Shown in pieces: positions 1-6,931 of a DNA stretch of 64,000 bases. The notes below the pieces were generated by a model, which was not told the origin of the DNA, did not search any database, and saw only the letters and a program-made list of their open reading frames with translations. The stretch is taken from assembly GCA_041390365.1 (NCBI GenBank), contig JAWKQB010000001.1:930001-994000 (forward strand). The letters are read 5' to 3'. The stretch is from Syntrophotaleaceae bacterium (GTDB lineage: Bacteria; Desulfobacterota; Desulfuromonadia; Desulfuromonadales; Syntrophotaleaceae). Every line of letters starts with the position of its first letter. Position 1 is the stretch's first letter. Made by a program: the position numbers and the translations under genes.

Positions 1-1314
1 TTCGGCAATTTCAAAAAAGAGGACAACCAGCGGATCGTGACCGTTGCCGAGGCACTGCAGTCCTCCATCAACCTGCCCTTTGTCCGCGTCATGCAGGATA
101 TCGTCAACTATACGCGGGCCACCCAGTGGGAAAATCCCCAGCAGGTCCTGTTCGATGACAGGGATTCCCGCCGCGAGGCGGTTCTGGCCAAATTCATCGA
201 CAAGGAGAGCAAGGTTTTCCTGTCCCGCTTCTGGAACAAGTACAAAGACAAGACGGCTGAGGAGCGACTGGAGACCCTGCTGGCCGGCATGAGGCTGACT
301 CCATTGCGGCTGACCATCGTCCACCGGCACCTGCTGCCGCAGGCGGATGAGGCCGCCTTTATCGGCTTTATCCGCAGCAGAATTCCGACCACCGGGCTGA
401 GCGACAAAAAGCTTTCGGCCATGTATGAGAAATATCGGCCCGGTGCCTACAACCTGCAGGATATGGGCTACCTGGCGTCCCTGCATCCGGTGGAGTTGTG
501 GCTGCTCGACTATCTGCAGCAACCCGGTGAAAAATCTCTCGACGATGCCATCCACCAGAGCGAAGGGGTCCGCCGCGAGGTCTACGGCTGGCTGATGCGC
601 ACCAGGGCGAAAAACGCCAGAGATTCGCGAGTCAGAACCGTGTTGGAGATCGATGCTTTTTCCGATATCCACCGCCGCTGGAAGGCCCTGGGATATCCCT
701 TCGATCACCTCGTCCCCTCACTCGCCACGGCCCTCGGCAGCTCCGGCGACCGGCCGGCCGCGCTCGCCGAACTGATCGCCATCATCCTCAATGACGGACA
801 ACGATACCCGACCCACCGTGTCACCCGGTTGGAGTTCGCCGGGAATACCCCTTATGAGACCATTGTCCAACACCCTCCGGCCCGACCGGGCCAGGTGATG
901 GAGCCGGAGGTCGCCCGTGTGCTGAAGGAGGTGCTGGGACAGGTGGTGAGCAAGGGCACTGCTCAGCGACTCGGCAACACCTTTCTGCTGGAGGAGGGGC
1001 TTCCCCTGCCGATCGGCGGCAAAACGGGAACCGGCGACAACCGCATCGTGGCCTCGACCTCCGGCGGATACAGGATATCCTCGCGAGCCCTCAACCGCAC
1101 CGCCACCTTTGTCTTCTATCTGGGAGACCATCATTTCGGCACGCTGACCGCTTTTGTGACCGGCACTTCTTCCGACGACTTCTCCTTCACCTCGGCCCTG
1201 CCGCTCCAGGTATTGAAAGGTATGGCGCCGATCCTGCTGCCGGAAGTCGGTCGGGCGGCTCAAAAGGCGACGGCTCGGGCAGAGGGCGTAGCGGACGGGG
1301 AAGGAGAAGGGTAG
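1..1314 (+). CDS. Penicillin-binding protein, transpeptidase part (5' truncated by window)
   Basis: The reading frame is open from base 1, so this is the C-terminal 437 codons of a longer gene. The fragment has a class A PBP-type SxN motif (SIN, fragment residues 22-24, in an ALQSSINLPFVRV context) and the KTG motif (GGKTGTGDN, residues 341-343). The SxxK serine and any glycosyltransferase-51 domain would lie upstream of the window. Known role of the family: cross-linking of peptidoglycan in the periplasm. The helical segment of about 190 residues between SxN and KTG is longer than in ordinary PBPs, so it may belong to a divergent PBP subgroup. The tail after residue 420 is Ala/Glu/Gly-rich. 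A strong hairpin terminator follows. Confidence 0.85.
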   Translation, partial: FGNFKKEDNQRIVTVAEALQSSINLPFVRVMQDIVNYTRATQWENPQQVLFDDRDSRREAVLAKFIDKESKVFLSRFWNKYKDKTAEERLETLLAGMRLTPLRLTIVHRHLLPQADEAAFIGFIRSRIPTTGLSDKKLSAMYEKYRPGAYNLQDMGYLASLHPVELWLLDYLQQPGEKSLDDAIHQSEGVRREVYGWLMRTRAKNARDSRVRTVLEIDAFSDIHRRWKALGYPFDHLVPSLATALGSSGDRPAALAELIAIILNDGQRYPTHRVTRLEFAGNTPYETIVQHPPARPGQVMEPEVARVLKEVLGQVVSKGTAQRLGNTFLLEEGLPLPIGGKTGTGDNRIVASTSGGYRISSRALNRTATFVFYLGDHHFGTLTAFVTGTSSDDFSFTSALPLQVLKGMAPILLPEVGRAAQKATARAEGVADGEGEG

Positions 1315-1386
1315 AAGGGTCGAAAAATGCTGCCATGGTTATAGAAAAGAGGTGATTCCACTCAACCGAAGCATGGCTCAAAACGC

Positions 1387-1425
1387 AAAAGCCGTGACGG
1401 GATCCAGGTCCCGCACGGCTTTTTT
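1387..1425. terminator. Bidirectional intrinsic terminator
   Basis: AAAAGCCGTG (1387-1396) pairs with CACGGCTTTT; an inner CGGGA/TCCCG extends the stem past a bulged A. T-runs lie on both strands. It sits between the convergent PBP gene (+) and the small peptide gene (-), so it can serve both. Confidence 0.85.
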
Positions 1426-1463
1426 GCATCTTATCGGGGGTTTACAGTCCTTCTCAAATGGTA

Positions 1464-1661
1464 TCAGTGACGAGTGCTCGGTCCTTCGACCATCAGCCTC
1501 AGTTTACTCACATCATACTGGGCAAGCTGTTTTCGATCGTCCTCGGAAAGCCCTAATTTATCCGCCATTCCATGGGGATCGGCAAGGAATTCTTCTCGAA
1601 ATGCCGGGTCCATTATGGCTTTGGTAATCATTTTCCCAAAACCGGAATTGCTGTTCAGCAT
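1464..1661 (-). CDS. Small RiPP-leader-like peptide (Franean1_4349 / nitrile-hydratase-leader style)
   Basis: 65 residues, with a clear AAGGAGG ribosome-binding site 5-6 bases before ATG. The middle reads AIMDPAFREEFLADP then LGLSEDDRKQL, which matches the pattern DPxFRxxLLxDPxxxLxxxGLxLTxxE seen in leader regions of the Franean1_4349-type RiPP precursors and nitrile-hydratase-like leaders. The short tail after it (about 20 residues, ending STRH) has no Cys and few residues of the kind usually modified. No maturase, radical SAM enzyme, peptidase or exporter lies next to it; the neighbours are a PBP gene and an integron integrase. It may be an orphan precursor or a small protein that keeps only the leader fold. 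The resemblance is from memory of the family pattern. Confidence 0.6.
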   Translation of the reverse strand: MLNSNSGFGKMITKAIMDPAFREEFLADPHGMADKLGLSEDDRKQLAQYDVSKLRLMVEGPSTRH

Positions 1662-1855
1662 GATATCCTCCTTTTTCGTTAACTTGCATAGTCATTTACA
1701 GTTGAAGTATAACACTTTTGGTTATCTTTTGTGTGCGCATTTTTCCAAGGAACGGCAATTCACTAAAAAGCAGCTGAAAAAACAGATTGACTCGGAGAAA
1801 TTAAAAAAGTTAAAAGTAACAACATAAAATGTTGTTCAAAAAAAAGGGGGGAGTA

Positions 1856-2929
1856 ATGGTCGTCCGGGTATCGGAGCGTTTTGCCGACTTCGTTTGCGGG
1901 GAATCCGTGGACTCGGACATCGATCAGACCTCCAAAAGTGCCAGACCAGCCAGCCCAAGCGACAAAAACCAGCCTCCAAAACTGCTCGATCTCCTGAAGC
2001 AAGCCCTCCGGGTCCGTCACTACAGCCCCAGAACCGAAAAAACTTACTGTGAGTGGGTGAAACGATATATTTTCTTCCACAACGTCCGCCATCCTGCAGA
2101 AATGGCTGAGCCGGAAATCAACGCTTTCCTCACTCATCTGGCGGTAAAGACAAAGGTCAGCGCTTCGACCCAGAATCAGGCCCTTTCCGCCTTGCTGTTT
2201 CTCTATCGGCATGTCCTTGGGAAGGAAATCGGCGAGTTGGGAGAAATCATACGAGCAAAAAAACCTAAACGGTTGCCCGTGGTCATGACACGCGAGGAAG
2301 TAAGGGAGGTCCTCAACTGTTTAGAAGGGGATAGAAAGTTGATGGCCGGTTTGCTGTATGGTGCAGGACTTCGTTTAATGGAATGCCTTCGGTTGCGGGT
2401 GCAGGATATTGATTTTGGCCGTGGTGAAATAGTGGTTCGCGATGGCAAGGGAGGAAAAGACCGACGGACGATGTTTCCAAAAGCGCTGATCGGGCCAATG
2501 AAGGAACATCTTGCAAGAGTCAAACTACTGCATGAAAAGGACCTGACAGAGGAATGGGGGAAGGTTCAGCTGCCGGATGCTCTGGCGCGAAAATTCCCCA
2601 ATGCACCCTATCAGTGGCGATGGCAGTGGGTCTTTCCGCAAGAAAATCGATGGAAAAACACCAGAACCGGTGAGGAGGGACGGCACCACATCCATGAAAC
2701 CCTTCTTCAGCGGGCCATCAAGGAGGCGGTTTCCAAAGCGGGCATCGTAAAACGCATCGGTTGCCACACTTTCCGCCACTCTTTTGCCACCCATCTGTTG
2801 GAAGACGGCTACGATATCCGAACCATCCAGGAATTGCTGGGGCATAAAGACGTCAGCACGACGATGATTTACACCCACGTTCTCAACAAGGGCGGCCAAG
2901 GAGTACGCAGCCCAATTGACGCTCTTTAA
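1856..2929 (+). CDS. intI: Integron integrase IntI (tyrosine recombinase)
   Basis: Catalyses attI x attC and attC x attC recombination that inserts and excises gene cassettes. All tyrosine-recombinase residues are visible: Arg in GAGLRLME (about residue 172), HTFRHS (H304, R307), the His of LLGHKD and the Tyr of MIYTHV near residue 338. The IntI-specific patch that separates integron integrases from XerC/D is present (ALARKFPNA then YQWRWQWVFPQ). I chose the ATG at 1856 because AGGGGGGAG lies just before it; the in-frame ATG at 1829 has no such site. About 40 residues precede the usual IntI N-terminus (the PPKLLDLLKQAL segment). The gene runs toward the cassettes, so attI lies past its 3' end. 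Confidence 0.95.
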   Translation: MVVRVSERFADFVCGESVDSDIDQTSKSARPASPSDKNQPPKLLDLLKQALRVRHYSPRTEKTYCEWVKRYIFFHNVRHPAEMAEPEINAFLTHLAVKTKVSASTQNQALSALLFLYRHVLGKEIGELGEIIRAKKPKRLPVVMTREEVREVLNCLEGDRKLMAGLLYGAGLRLMECLRLRVQDIDFGRGEIVVRDGKGGKDRRTMFPKALIGPMKEHLARVKLLHEKDLTEEWGKVQLPDALARKFPNAPYQWRWQWVFPQENRWKNTRTGEEGRHHIHETLLQRAIKEAVSKAGIVKRIGCHTFRHSFATHLLEDGYDIRTIQELLGHKDVSTTMIYTHVLNKGGQGVRSPIDAL

Positions 2930-3098
2930 ATGGGCTTATACAGTCTGTATAAGACGGCCAGTAAAAAATTCGCAAAGAAGTTAAGTGGCTGATTTATATA
3001 TCTATTTTATGATTGAAGTTTTTTTGGATAATTGTCTTATACAGACAGGATCTGTCTGTGTTCACAGTCTTATACAGACTGTATATTTCTAGTTCGCC
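2930..3098. other. Candidate attI recombination region, downstream of intI
   Basis: This gap lies between the intI stop and the first cassette. GTTCGCC at 3092-3098 fits the G/TTRRRY-type core apart from one base, and the first cassette's own R'' core (TGCGAAC, 4112-4118) is nearly complementary to it, which places the crossover at 3092/3093. Upstream are three direct copies of (G)CTTATACAGWC at 2935, 3034 and 3068, in the positions where attI sites carry integrase-binding direct repeats. The exact attI limits are inference. Confidence 0.65.
2935..3085. repeat. Cluster of TATACAG/CTGTATA dyads
   Basis: Three perfect dyads: CTTATACAG-T-CTGTATAAG (2935-2953), ACAGACAG-GAT-CTGTCTGT (3041-3059) and TATACAG-A-CTGTATA (3071-3085). 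The phrase GTCTTATACAGAC recurs directly. CTGT-N8-ACAG, the E. coli-type LexA spacing, occurs at 3052-3067. They may be integrase-binding sites, operators over a cassette promoter, or both. Confidence 0.75.
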
Positions 3099-3140
3099 AC
3101 GATGCGGTCGCGACAAGCACCGGAAGGAGGGCTAAGCACC

Positions 3141-4106
3141 ATGGAACCAGAAGTCGTTATGAACCTATGGATTTTCACTGAGCAGTTCGGACAATCGCGT
3201 CTGATATACGAGGTGGCGGTGCGGCCGTATATGATGACCGGAAGCGACGAAGAAAAACTAAAGTGGCTGAGGGAATTGGCCATCAGCGATTTTCATTTCG
3301 CGCGCCGATTTGCACTGCCGTCTGACCGCTTCTATGTTGAACTCATGAAACAGGACGGGAGAATCATGGGCGTGCGTTCGTATGCCGAGATGAAAGATGG
3401 GCCGGATATTCTGAAGGGGCTTGCTCTCTGGCTTCCTGACGCATCACACGAGGAGAACATGGACTACTTCACGCATGCCCTTGACGAAATCCAGACAACC
3501 TTGCCAACGCGACGCCTTGGGTGCGATGGGCCTGAGGCCCCGAGGCCAAGCGTCAACAGGAAGAACCTCCTGAATGTCCTCACTCATGTGTTCGTAGATA
3601 GTGAGGGGAACCAGGTTGCCCAAGTGGACGATGCGCGACGCAACTCCCCCGCCTCGCCCGTTGCGAACCTGTGGTTGTTCCATGACCCCAAGGCGAAGGC
3701 AATCCATGCTTTGTCTGGCAGGGCATACATGCTTCACGGTTCTGAGCCCGAAAATGTGACCGTCGCAAAAGCGCTCGCTCCATACGATTTCTCGATGGCG
3801 AAAGGGTTCCCTGTTCCTGACGAGTTCTCTGCCACAGTTAACGGGAAGACGAGAAATGGACTTGTGCCACTCTCCTCTGACGGCAAGTACAGCAGACAAA
3901 TCTTTAATAGCGTGTTCGAGTCCTTCGAGTGTGATATTCCGCAAACTATCGGTATTGGCGGTAAGATCAGAAACCCTACCACAGTATCGGCGGATGGTAT
4001 AAGGGCAGTCTCAACCCTCATCACAGAGCGTTCAAGCAATGTTGGTGAAGCAACCCCTGTCCGACTGTGTGATGGCTCGAAGAAATGGTGGGCATTTTGG
4101 AAATAA
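3141..4106 (+). CDS. Cassette 1: unknown protein with internal duplication
   Basis: 321 residues from the ATG at 3141, which has GGAAGGAGG ten bases upstream; the ATG at 3102 lacks a site. I do not recognise the family. The protein has two related halves. NLWIF...RPYMMTGSDEEK...DFHFARRFALPSDRFYVEL near the N-terminus aligns with NLWLF...RAYMLHGSEPEN...DFSMAKGFPVPDEFSATV in the second half. No signal peptide or membrane segment is visible. The C-terminus is Trp-rich (KKWWAFWK). It is the first cassette after attI, the position most likely to be expressed from an integron promoter. An attC follows four bases after the stop. Confidence 0.75.
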   Translation: MEPEVVMNLWIFTEQFGQSRLIYEVAVRPYMMTGSDEEKLKWLRELAISDFHFARRFALPSDRFYVELMKQDGRIMGVRSYAEMKDGPDILKGLALWLPDASHEENMDYFTHALDEIQTTLPTRRLGCDGPEAPRPSVNRKNLLNVLTHVFVDSEGNQVAQVDDARRNSPASPVANLWLFHDPKAKAIHALSGRAYMLHGSEPENVTVAKALAPYDFSMAKGFPVPDEFSATVNGKTRNGLVPLSSDGKYSRQIFNSVFESFECDIPQTIGIGGKIRNPTTVSADGIRAVSTLITERSSNVGEATPVRLCDGSKKWWAFWK

Positions 4107-4110
4107 GAAT

Positions 4111-4169
4111 CTGCGAACAAGGCACTGGAGGCGACGCGGTACCCGCGCGCCTCAGTGCCGCCGTTAGGA
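4111..4169 (+). other. attC site of cassette 1
   Basis: R'' TGCGAAC (4112-4118) and R' GTTAGGA (4163-4169) flank a near-palindrome, GGCACTGGAGGCG against CGCCTCAGTGCC. The total is 59 bp, typical for a short attC. The next cassette starts at 4164. Confidence 0.85.
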
Positions 4170-4176
4170 GAAAAAC

Positions 4177-4821
4177 ATGTCAGCTTTTCCTTTAAATGAA
4201 GTCCTTTTGTTATTGGCATTAATGATGCCAAATTGGAATCATGACAGTTTATACATGTTCGAACCCAAAGATATTGGTTTGCCAACAGTTACTGTCTTTA
4301 CCAAGGTTGTGGATGACGAGTGGCTTATTGAAACCGCATATGCGAAACGAACGTTTCAAAAGAAATCTGTAGAACAGATGCTCGATAAAACCTATTCGAA
4401 AATTAGCGAAGAGTTTTTGATGCATCAATTTACTGAAATTGAATCGGAAGGCGAGAAATATCAGTTCTCACGATTGCCAGGTGGTGACGGCGGTATTCAT
4501 ATAAAAGTTAATGGCAATAGGACTTTTGATATATATCCAAAATACAGCAAATATCCTCTCAAAATGGCAATGCTAAAAAAGGATATTCCAAAAGTAGAAA
4601 ACCATATGAAGTTGTACCGATTAGACAACGGAAATTATCCTTCTAAAGTTAAGGGCAATGAGCTATTGATGAGCTATTATCCTGAACTAAAGGACCCATG
4701 GGGTCGTCCATACCTATATATTTGTGACGATTCATGTAGAATTATATCAACGGGCGAAGATGGTAAAATTGGTGGTGATGGTGTTGACAGGGATATTGTT
4801 ATCTTTTCAACAAAGCAATGA
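4177..4821 (+). CDS. Cassette 2: protein with GspG-like C-terminal domain
   Basis: 214 residues, AT-rich unlike the host genes, with AGGAG before the ATG. The last 75 residues match the C-terminal domain of type II secretion major pseudopilins (GspG): YRLDNGNYPS, then DPWGRPYLYI, then ISTGEDGKIGGDG with the Asp/Gly-rich metal-binding loop. The pseudopilin N-terminal methylation helix is absent; the first 130 residues instead begin with a short hydrophobic stretch and a region I do not recognise. It is therefore unlikely to be a working pseudopilin. The domain may be reused in a secreted or periplasmic protein. It occupies one clean cassette (4164 to 4917). Confidence 0.75.
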   Translation: MSAFPLNEVLLLLALMMPNWNHDSLYMFEPKDIGLPTVTVFTKVVDDEWLIETAYAKRTFQKKSVEQMLDKTYSKISEEFLMHQFTEIESEGEKYQFSRLPGGDGGIHIKVNGNRTFDIYPKYSKYPLKMAMLKKDIPKVENHMKLYRLDNGNYPSKVKGNELLMSYYPELKDPWGRPYLYICDDSCRIISTGEDGKIGGDGVDRDIVIFSTKQ

Positions 4822-4828
4822 CTAAAAA

Positions 4829-4923
4829 CTCCTAACAAAACAAATGCACTCGGACAGCCAAAAGCTGCGCCGCTCGTACCTCGCTCTGCACCTTTTGGCA
4901 GCCGGTGATTTGCGGCGTTAAGT
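4829..4923 (+). other. attC site of cassette 2
   Basis: R'' CTCCTAAC (4829-4836) is the exact complement of this cassette's first bases TTAGGAG (4164). R' is GTTAAGT (4917-4923). The inner arms GCCAAAAG and CTTTTGGC pair. Confidence 0.9.
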
Positions 4924-4928
4924 GAAAA

Positions 4929-5333
4929 ATGGGAATTGCAGTAGCCATAATTTATTTGCCGATATTTCTTGTTTGCACCATTGTCTCAATAGTTATGGGC
5001 ATAAAAATATTTGATTTCAAAAGCCCTTTTGCAAAAACAAGCATTTTAGCATTATTTCAACTTTTTCTTGTGTTGCTTGGCATGATCATCCCTGTGATAA
5101 TTTGCATTTTTGCCATGCGTATTATCCAAGTTAGTAGCAATCAAGGTGGGTATAAATTGATTGAGAATTTGGCGATTTCACTATTTGGACCACTTTCAAT
5201 TGGGGTCTCCTTTTTTCTTTTTTCCTTTATGTTTAACGATAAAGTTAAAGCAATTCTTCGTTATTTTTCAACTGGGGCAATGTTTTCTGTGCCATTGCTT
5301 CCACTTGTCGCTTTTATGTATTTTCTGGTTTAG
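4929..5333 (+). CDS. Cassette 3: small membrane protein, four predicted helices
   Basis: 134 residues, almost wholly hydrophobic. Four membrane segments can be read: about residues 3-23, 33-58, 74-96 and 108-132. Short charged loops (KSPFAK, FNDKVKA) separate them. No family is recognised. The gene is AT-rich and fills one cassette, starting 11 bases after the cassette boundary with no strong ribosome-binding site, so it may depend on upstream translation or transcription. Confidence 0.7.
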   Translation: MGIAVAIIYLPIFLVCTIVSIVMGIKIFDFKSPFAKTSILALFQLFLVLLGMIIPVIICIFAMRIIQVSSNQGGYKLIENLAISLFGPLSIGVSFFLFSFMFNDKVKAILRYFSTGAMFSVPLLPLVAFMYFLV

Positions 5334-5341
5334 CGAAGAGC

Positions 5342-5415
5342 ACTTAACAACAGCATGCACACGGATCGCCTACAGCGCTGCGCGCTTTCAGCGACCGGTG
5401 ATGCAGGCGTTGGGC
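5342..5415 (+). other. attC site of cassette 3
   Basis: R'' CACTTAAC (5341-5348) complements this cassette's start TTAAGTG (4918). R' is GTTGGGC (5409-5415). The inner arms GCATGCACACGGATCGC and GCGACCGGTGATGC pair imperfectly. Confidence 0.9.
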
Positions 5416-5425
5416 AGGAGACCAA

Positions 5426-6022
5426 ATGAAATACCACTTCAAGATTGCTATATTAATACTGTTTATTTTTGTTCAGTTTTCCTTAGAATCGGCTTAAGGC
5501 GCTTCTGTTTTAGATGGTATTCCGCCTGGTGTTACAATGCACCGAATTCAAAGTGGGGAAATTGATCAATCAGGTTGGTCTACCGCAGAATCTACGAGGG
5601 GTGGATTTTCTGTCCAACTACCTGGGAAATTCAATGATTTTACAATTGAAATGCTTGCGAACGACGGGACACCAATATTTAACCATACGGTTGGCGCGAT
5701 AACCGCCGAAGGTGTCAAGTTTGGGGCGTCTTGCATAATAAGCGATAAATATAAATCCCAAAAAGACTCAGTTAATCTCTTTACCGATAGTATTAAGGAG
5801 ACTAGTCGTTTTTTTGAAAAAAGTCTAGTACGATATCAAGGTCTGGAAGGTGCTGAAGTTCACTGTGGAAATGGTGTTACCAATGCTTATTTTAGGGTCT
5901 TTCAAGATGAACATAAGCTATATTTTCTCATTGTCGATTATCCACCCGTCTTTGAAAAGGAAATGCTTGCTCATGCAATGAAATTTCTACATTCTTTCAA
6001 GATAAATAAACAAACAAATTAG
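5426..6022 (+). pseudogene. Cassette 4: exported protein gene broken by one in-frame TAA
   Basis: ATG at 5426 has AGGAG in place and encodes a typical signal peptide (MKYHFKIAILILFIFVQFSL). A TAA at 5495-5497 then stops it at codon 24. The same frame continues without another stop to 6022, giving a protein of about 198 residues if read through, with VQLPGKF and VFQDEHKLYFLIVDYPP segments like small periplasmic stress or lipoprotein-like proteins of unknown function. A downstream ATG at 5537 could make a 161-residue cytoplasmic form, but it would lack the signal. One base change (TAA for a sense codon) or a sequencing error explains it. It may also be a phase- or suppression-dependent gene. 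It is bounded by good attC sites on both sides. Confidence 0.75.
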
Positions 6023-6122
6023 CCCAACCGAAATTTTAAGCGGATAGTTCAACAGAAGTGCGTCTCGAATGATTTAGTGGACCGCCTAGGTCTCTAAGCT
6101 GCCGCTTAAATTACCGTTGGGC
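6022..6122 (+). other. attC site of cassette 4
   Basis: R'' GCCCAAC (6023-6029) complements the cassette start TTGGGC (5410). R' is GTTGGGC (6116-6122). Inner arms AATTTTAAGCGG and CCGCTTAAATT pair. At about 100 bp it is the longest attC in the array. Confidence 0.9.
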
Positions 6123-6146
6123 GGTACGAGGGCGGGGTTTGCGAAA

Positions 6147-6557
6147 ATGATCATTGGCATTAACCACATCACCTTGTCAGTCAGCGATCTTGAACGATCA
6201 TTTTCGTTCTACACCGAAGTGGTCGGGCTAAAGCCCGTTGCACAGTGGGCGCGTGGCGCGTATTTGGTGGCTGGAGAGCACTGGATCTGCCTGTCCCTTG
6301 ACCATGAGACGCGTTGTGGCCAAAGGCCCGAGTATACACACGTCGCCTTCTCTGTGCCGGCCGCGGCCTTCTCAGAATGTGCGAATGCTATACGATCACA
6401 AGGCGTATCAGTCTGGAAAGAGAATAAGAGCGAGGGTGCCTCATTGTACTTCCTCGACCCTGACGGACATAAGCTGGAACTCCATGCAGGAGATCTCAAG
6501 AGTCGCTTAGCCGCCCTCAAAGAGCAGCCGTATGAGGGGCTCAGGCTGTATTTGTGA
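6147..6557 (+). CDS. Cassette 5: FosA-like fosfomycin-modifying enzyme (VOC superfamily)
   Basis: 136 residues from the ATG at 6147 (MIIGINHITLSVSDLERSF). The metal ligands of FosA-type glutathione/thiol S-transferases are all present and correctly spaced: H7, H65 and E111, within NHITLSVSDLERS, YTHVAF and FLDPDGHKLELH. The C-terminal SRLAALKEQPYEGL is also typical. FosA adds glutathione to fosfomycin and opens its epoxide, using Mn2+ and K+; FosB and FosX relatives use bacillithiol or water. K-loop residues around KENKSEGASLYF fit FosA rather than FosX, which is inference. It is a clean integron cassette, so the gene is mobile. The in-frame TTG at 6117 would lie on the cassette boundary and is not a likely start. 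Confidence 0.88.
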   Translation: MIIGINHITLSVSDLERSFSFYTEVVGLKPVAQWARGAYLVAGEHWICLSLDHETRCGQRPEYTHVAFSVPAAAFSECANAIRSQGVSVWKENKSEGASLYFLDPDGHKLELHAGDLKSRLAALKEQPYEGLRLYL

Positions 6558-6561
6558 ACAT

Positions 6562-6635
6562 TGCCCAACAAACGCATTCACACGGATCGCCTACACGCTT
6601 CGCGCTTCGGCGCCCGGTGATGCGTGGCGTTAGGG
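6562..6635 (+). other. attC site of cassette 5 (fos cassette)
   Basis: R'' GCCCAAC (6563-6569) complements the cassette start TTGGGC (6117). R' is GTTAGGG (6629-6635). The inner sequence is very close to the attC of cassette 3 (both contain CACGGATCGCCTACA). Confidence 0.9.
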
Positions 6636-6931
6636 GAACGAGATCGGCGGGGAGGGAAACCCCAGCAGGGGCCACCCCACAGGCAAACGCAGGCCCAAAA
6701 GCCAGCCAGTTTCGGACGACGAGCGCTTCCGCTGGACGCTCGTCCTCAACTGGCCGGCCCTGCTATTCGCTTCGCTCACTTGCCTGTGGATTGACCCAGG
6801 GAGACCGGAAATAAAGGGGATGGGATGAAAATAAATTCATCCCTTTTGTGCCACGCGAACGATATGTACCTTGGAAGAGAAGTGAGTAAAAACGGGAACT
6901 TGCGGGTAAGGGGTGGAACAGTGCGTATTTC
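6636..6931. other. Geneless start of cassette 6
   Basis: No credible gene. The cassette opens with TTAGGGG at 6630, but a matching CCCCTAAC R'' core is not found before the next recognised boundary at 9714. The stretch holds a large foldback (6677-6789) and a smaller hairpin around 6830 (AAAGGGGATGGGATG against CATCCCTTTT), then meets the RAYT element. Confidence 0.6.
6677..6789. repeat. 113-bp imperfect inverted repeat
   Basis: CCACAGGCAA (6677-6686) is the perfect complement of TTGCCTGTGG (6780-6789). Inner arms around CCAGTT...ACGAGCG and CGCTCGTCC...AACTGG also pair. Single-stranded it would form one long stem, like an attC-type or REP-type structure. Confidence 0.7.

Noticed and set aside
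3052..3067. CTGT-N8-ACAG as a LexA operator for intI
   Set aside because: It lies downstream of intI, not in its promoter, and the presumed host group uses a different LexA box. Kept only as part of the dyad cluster.
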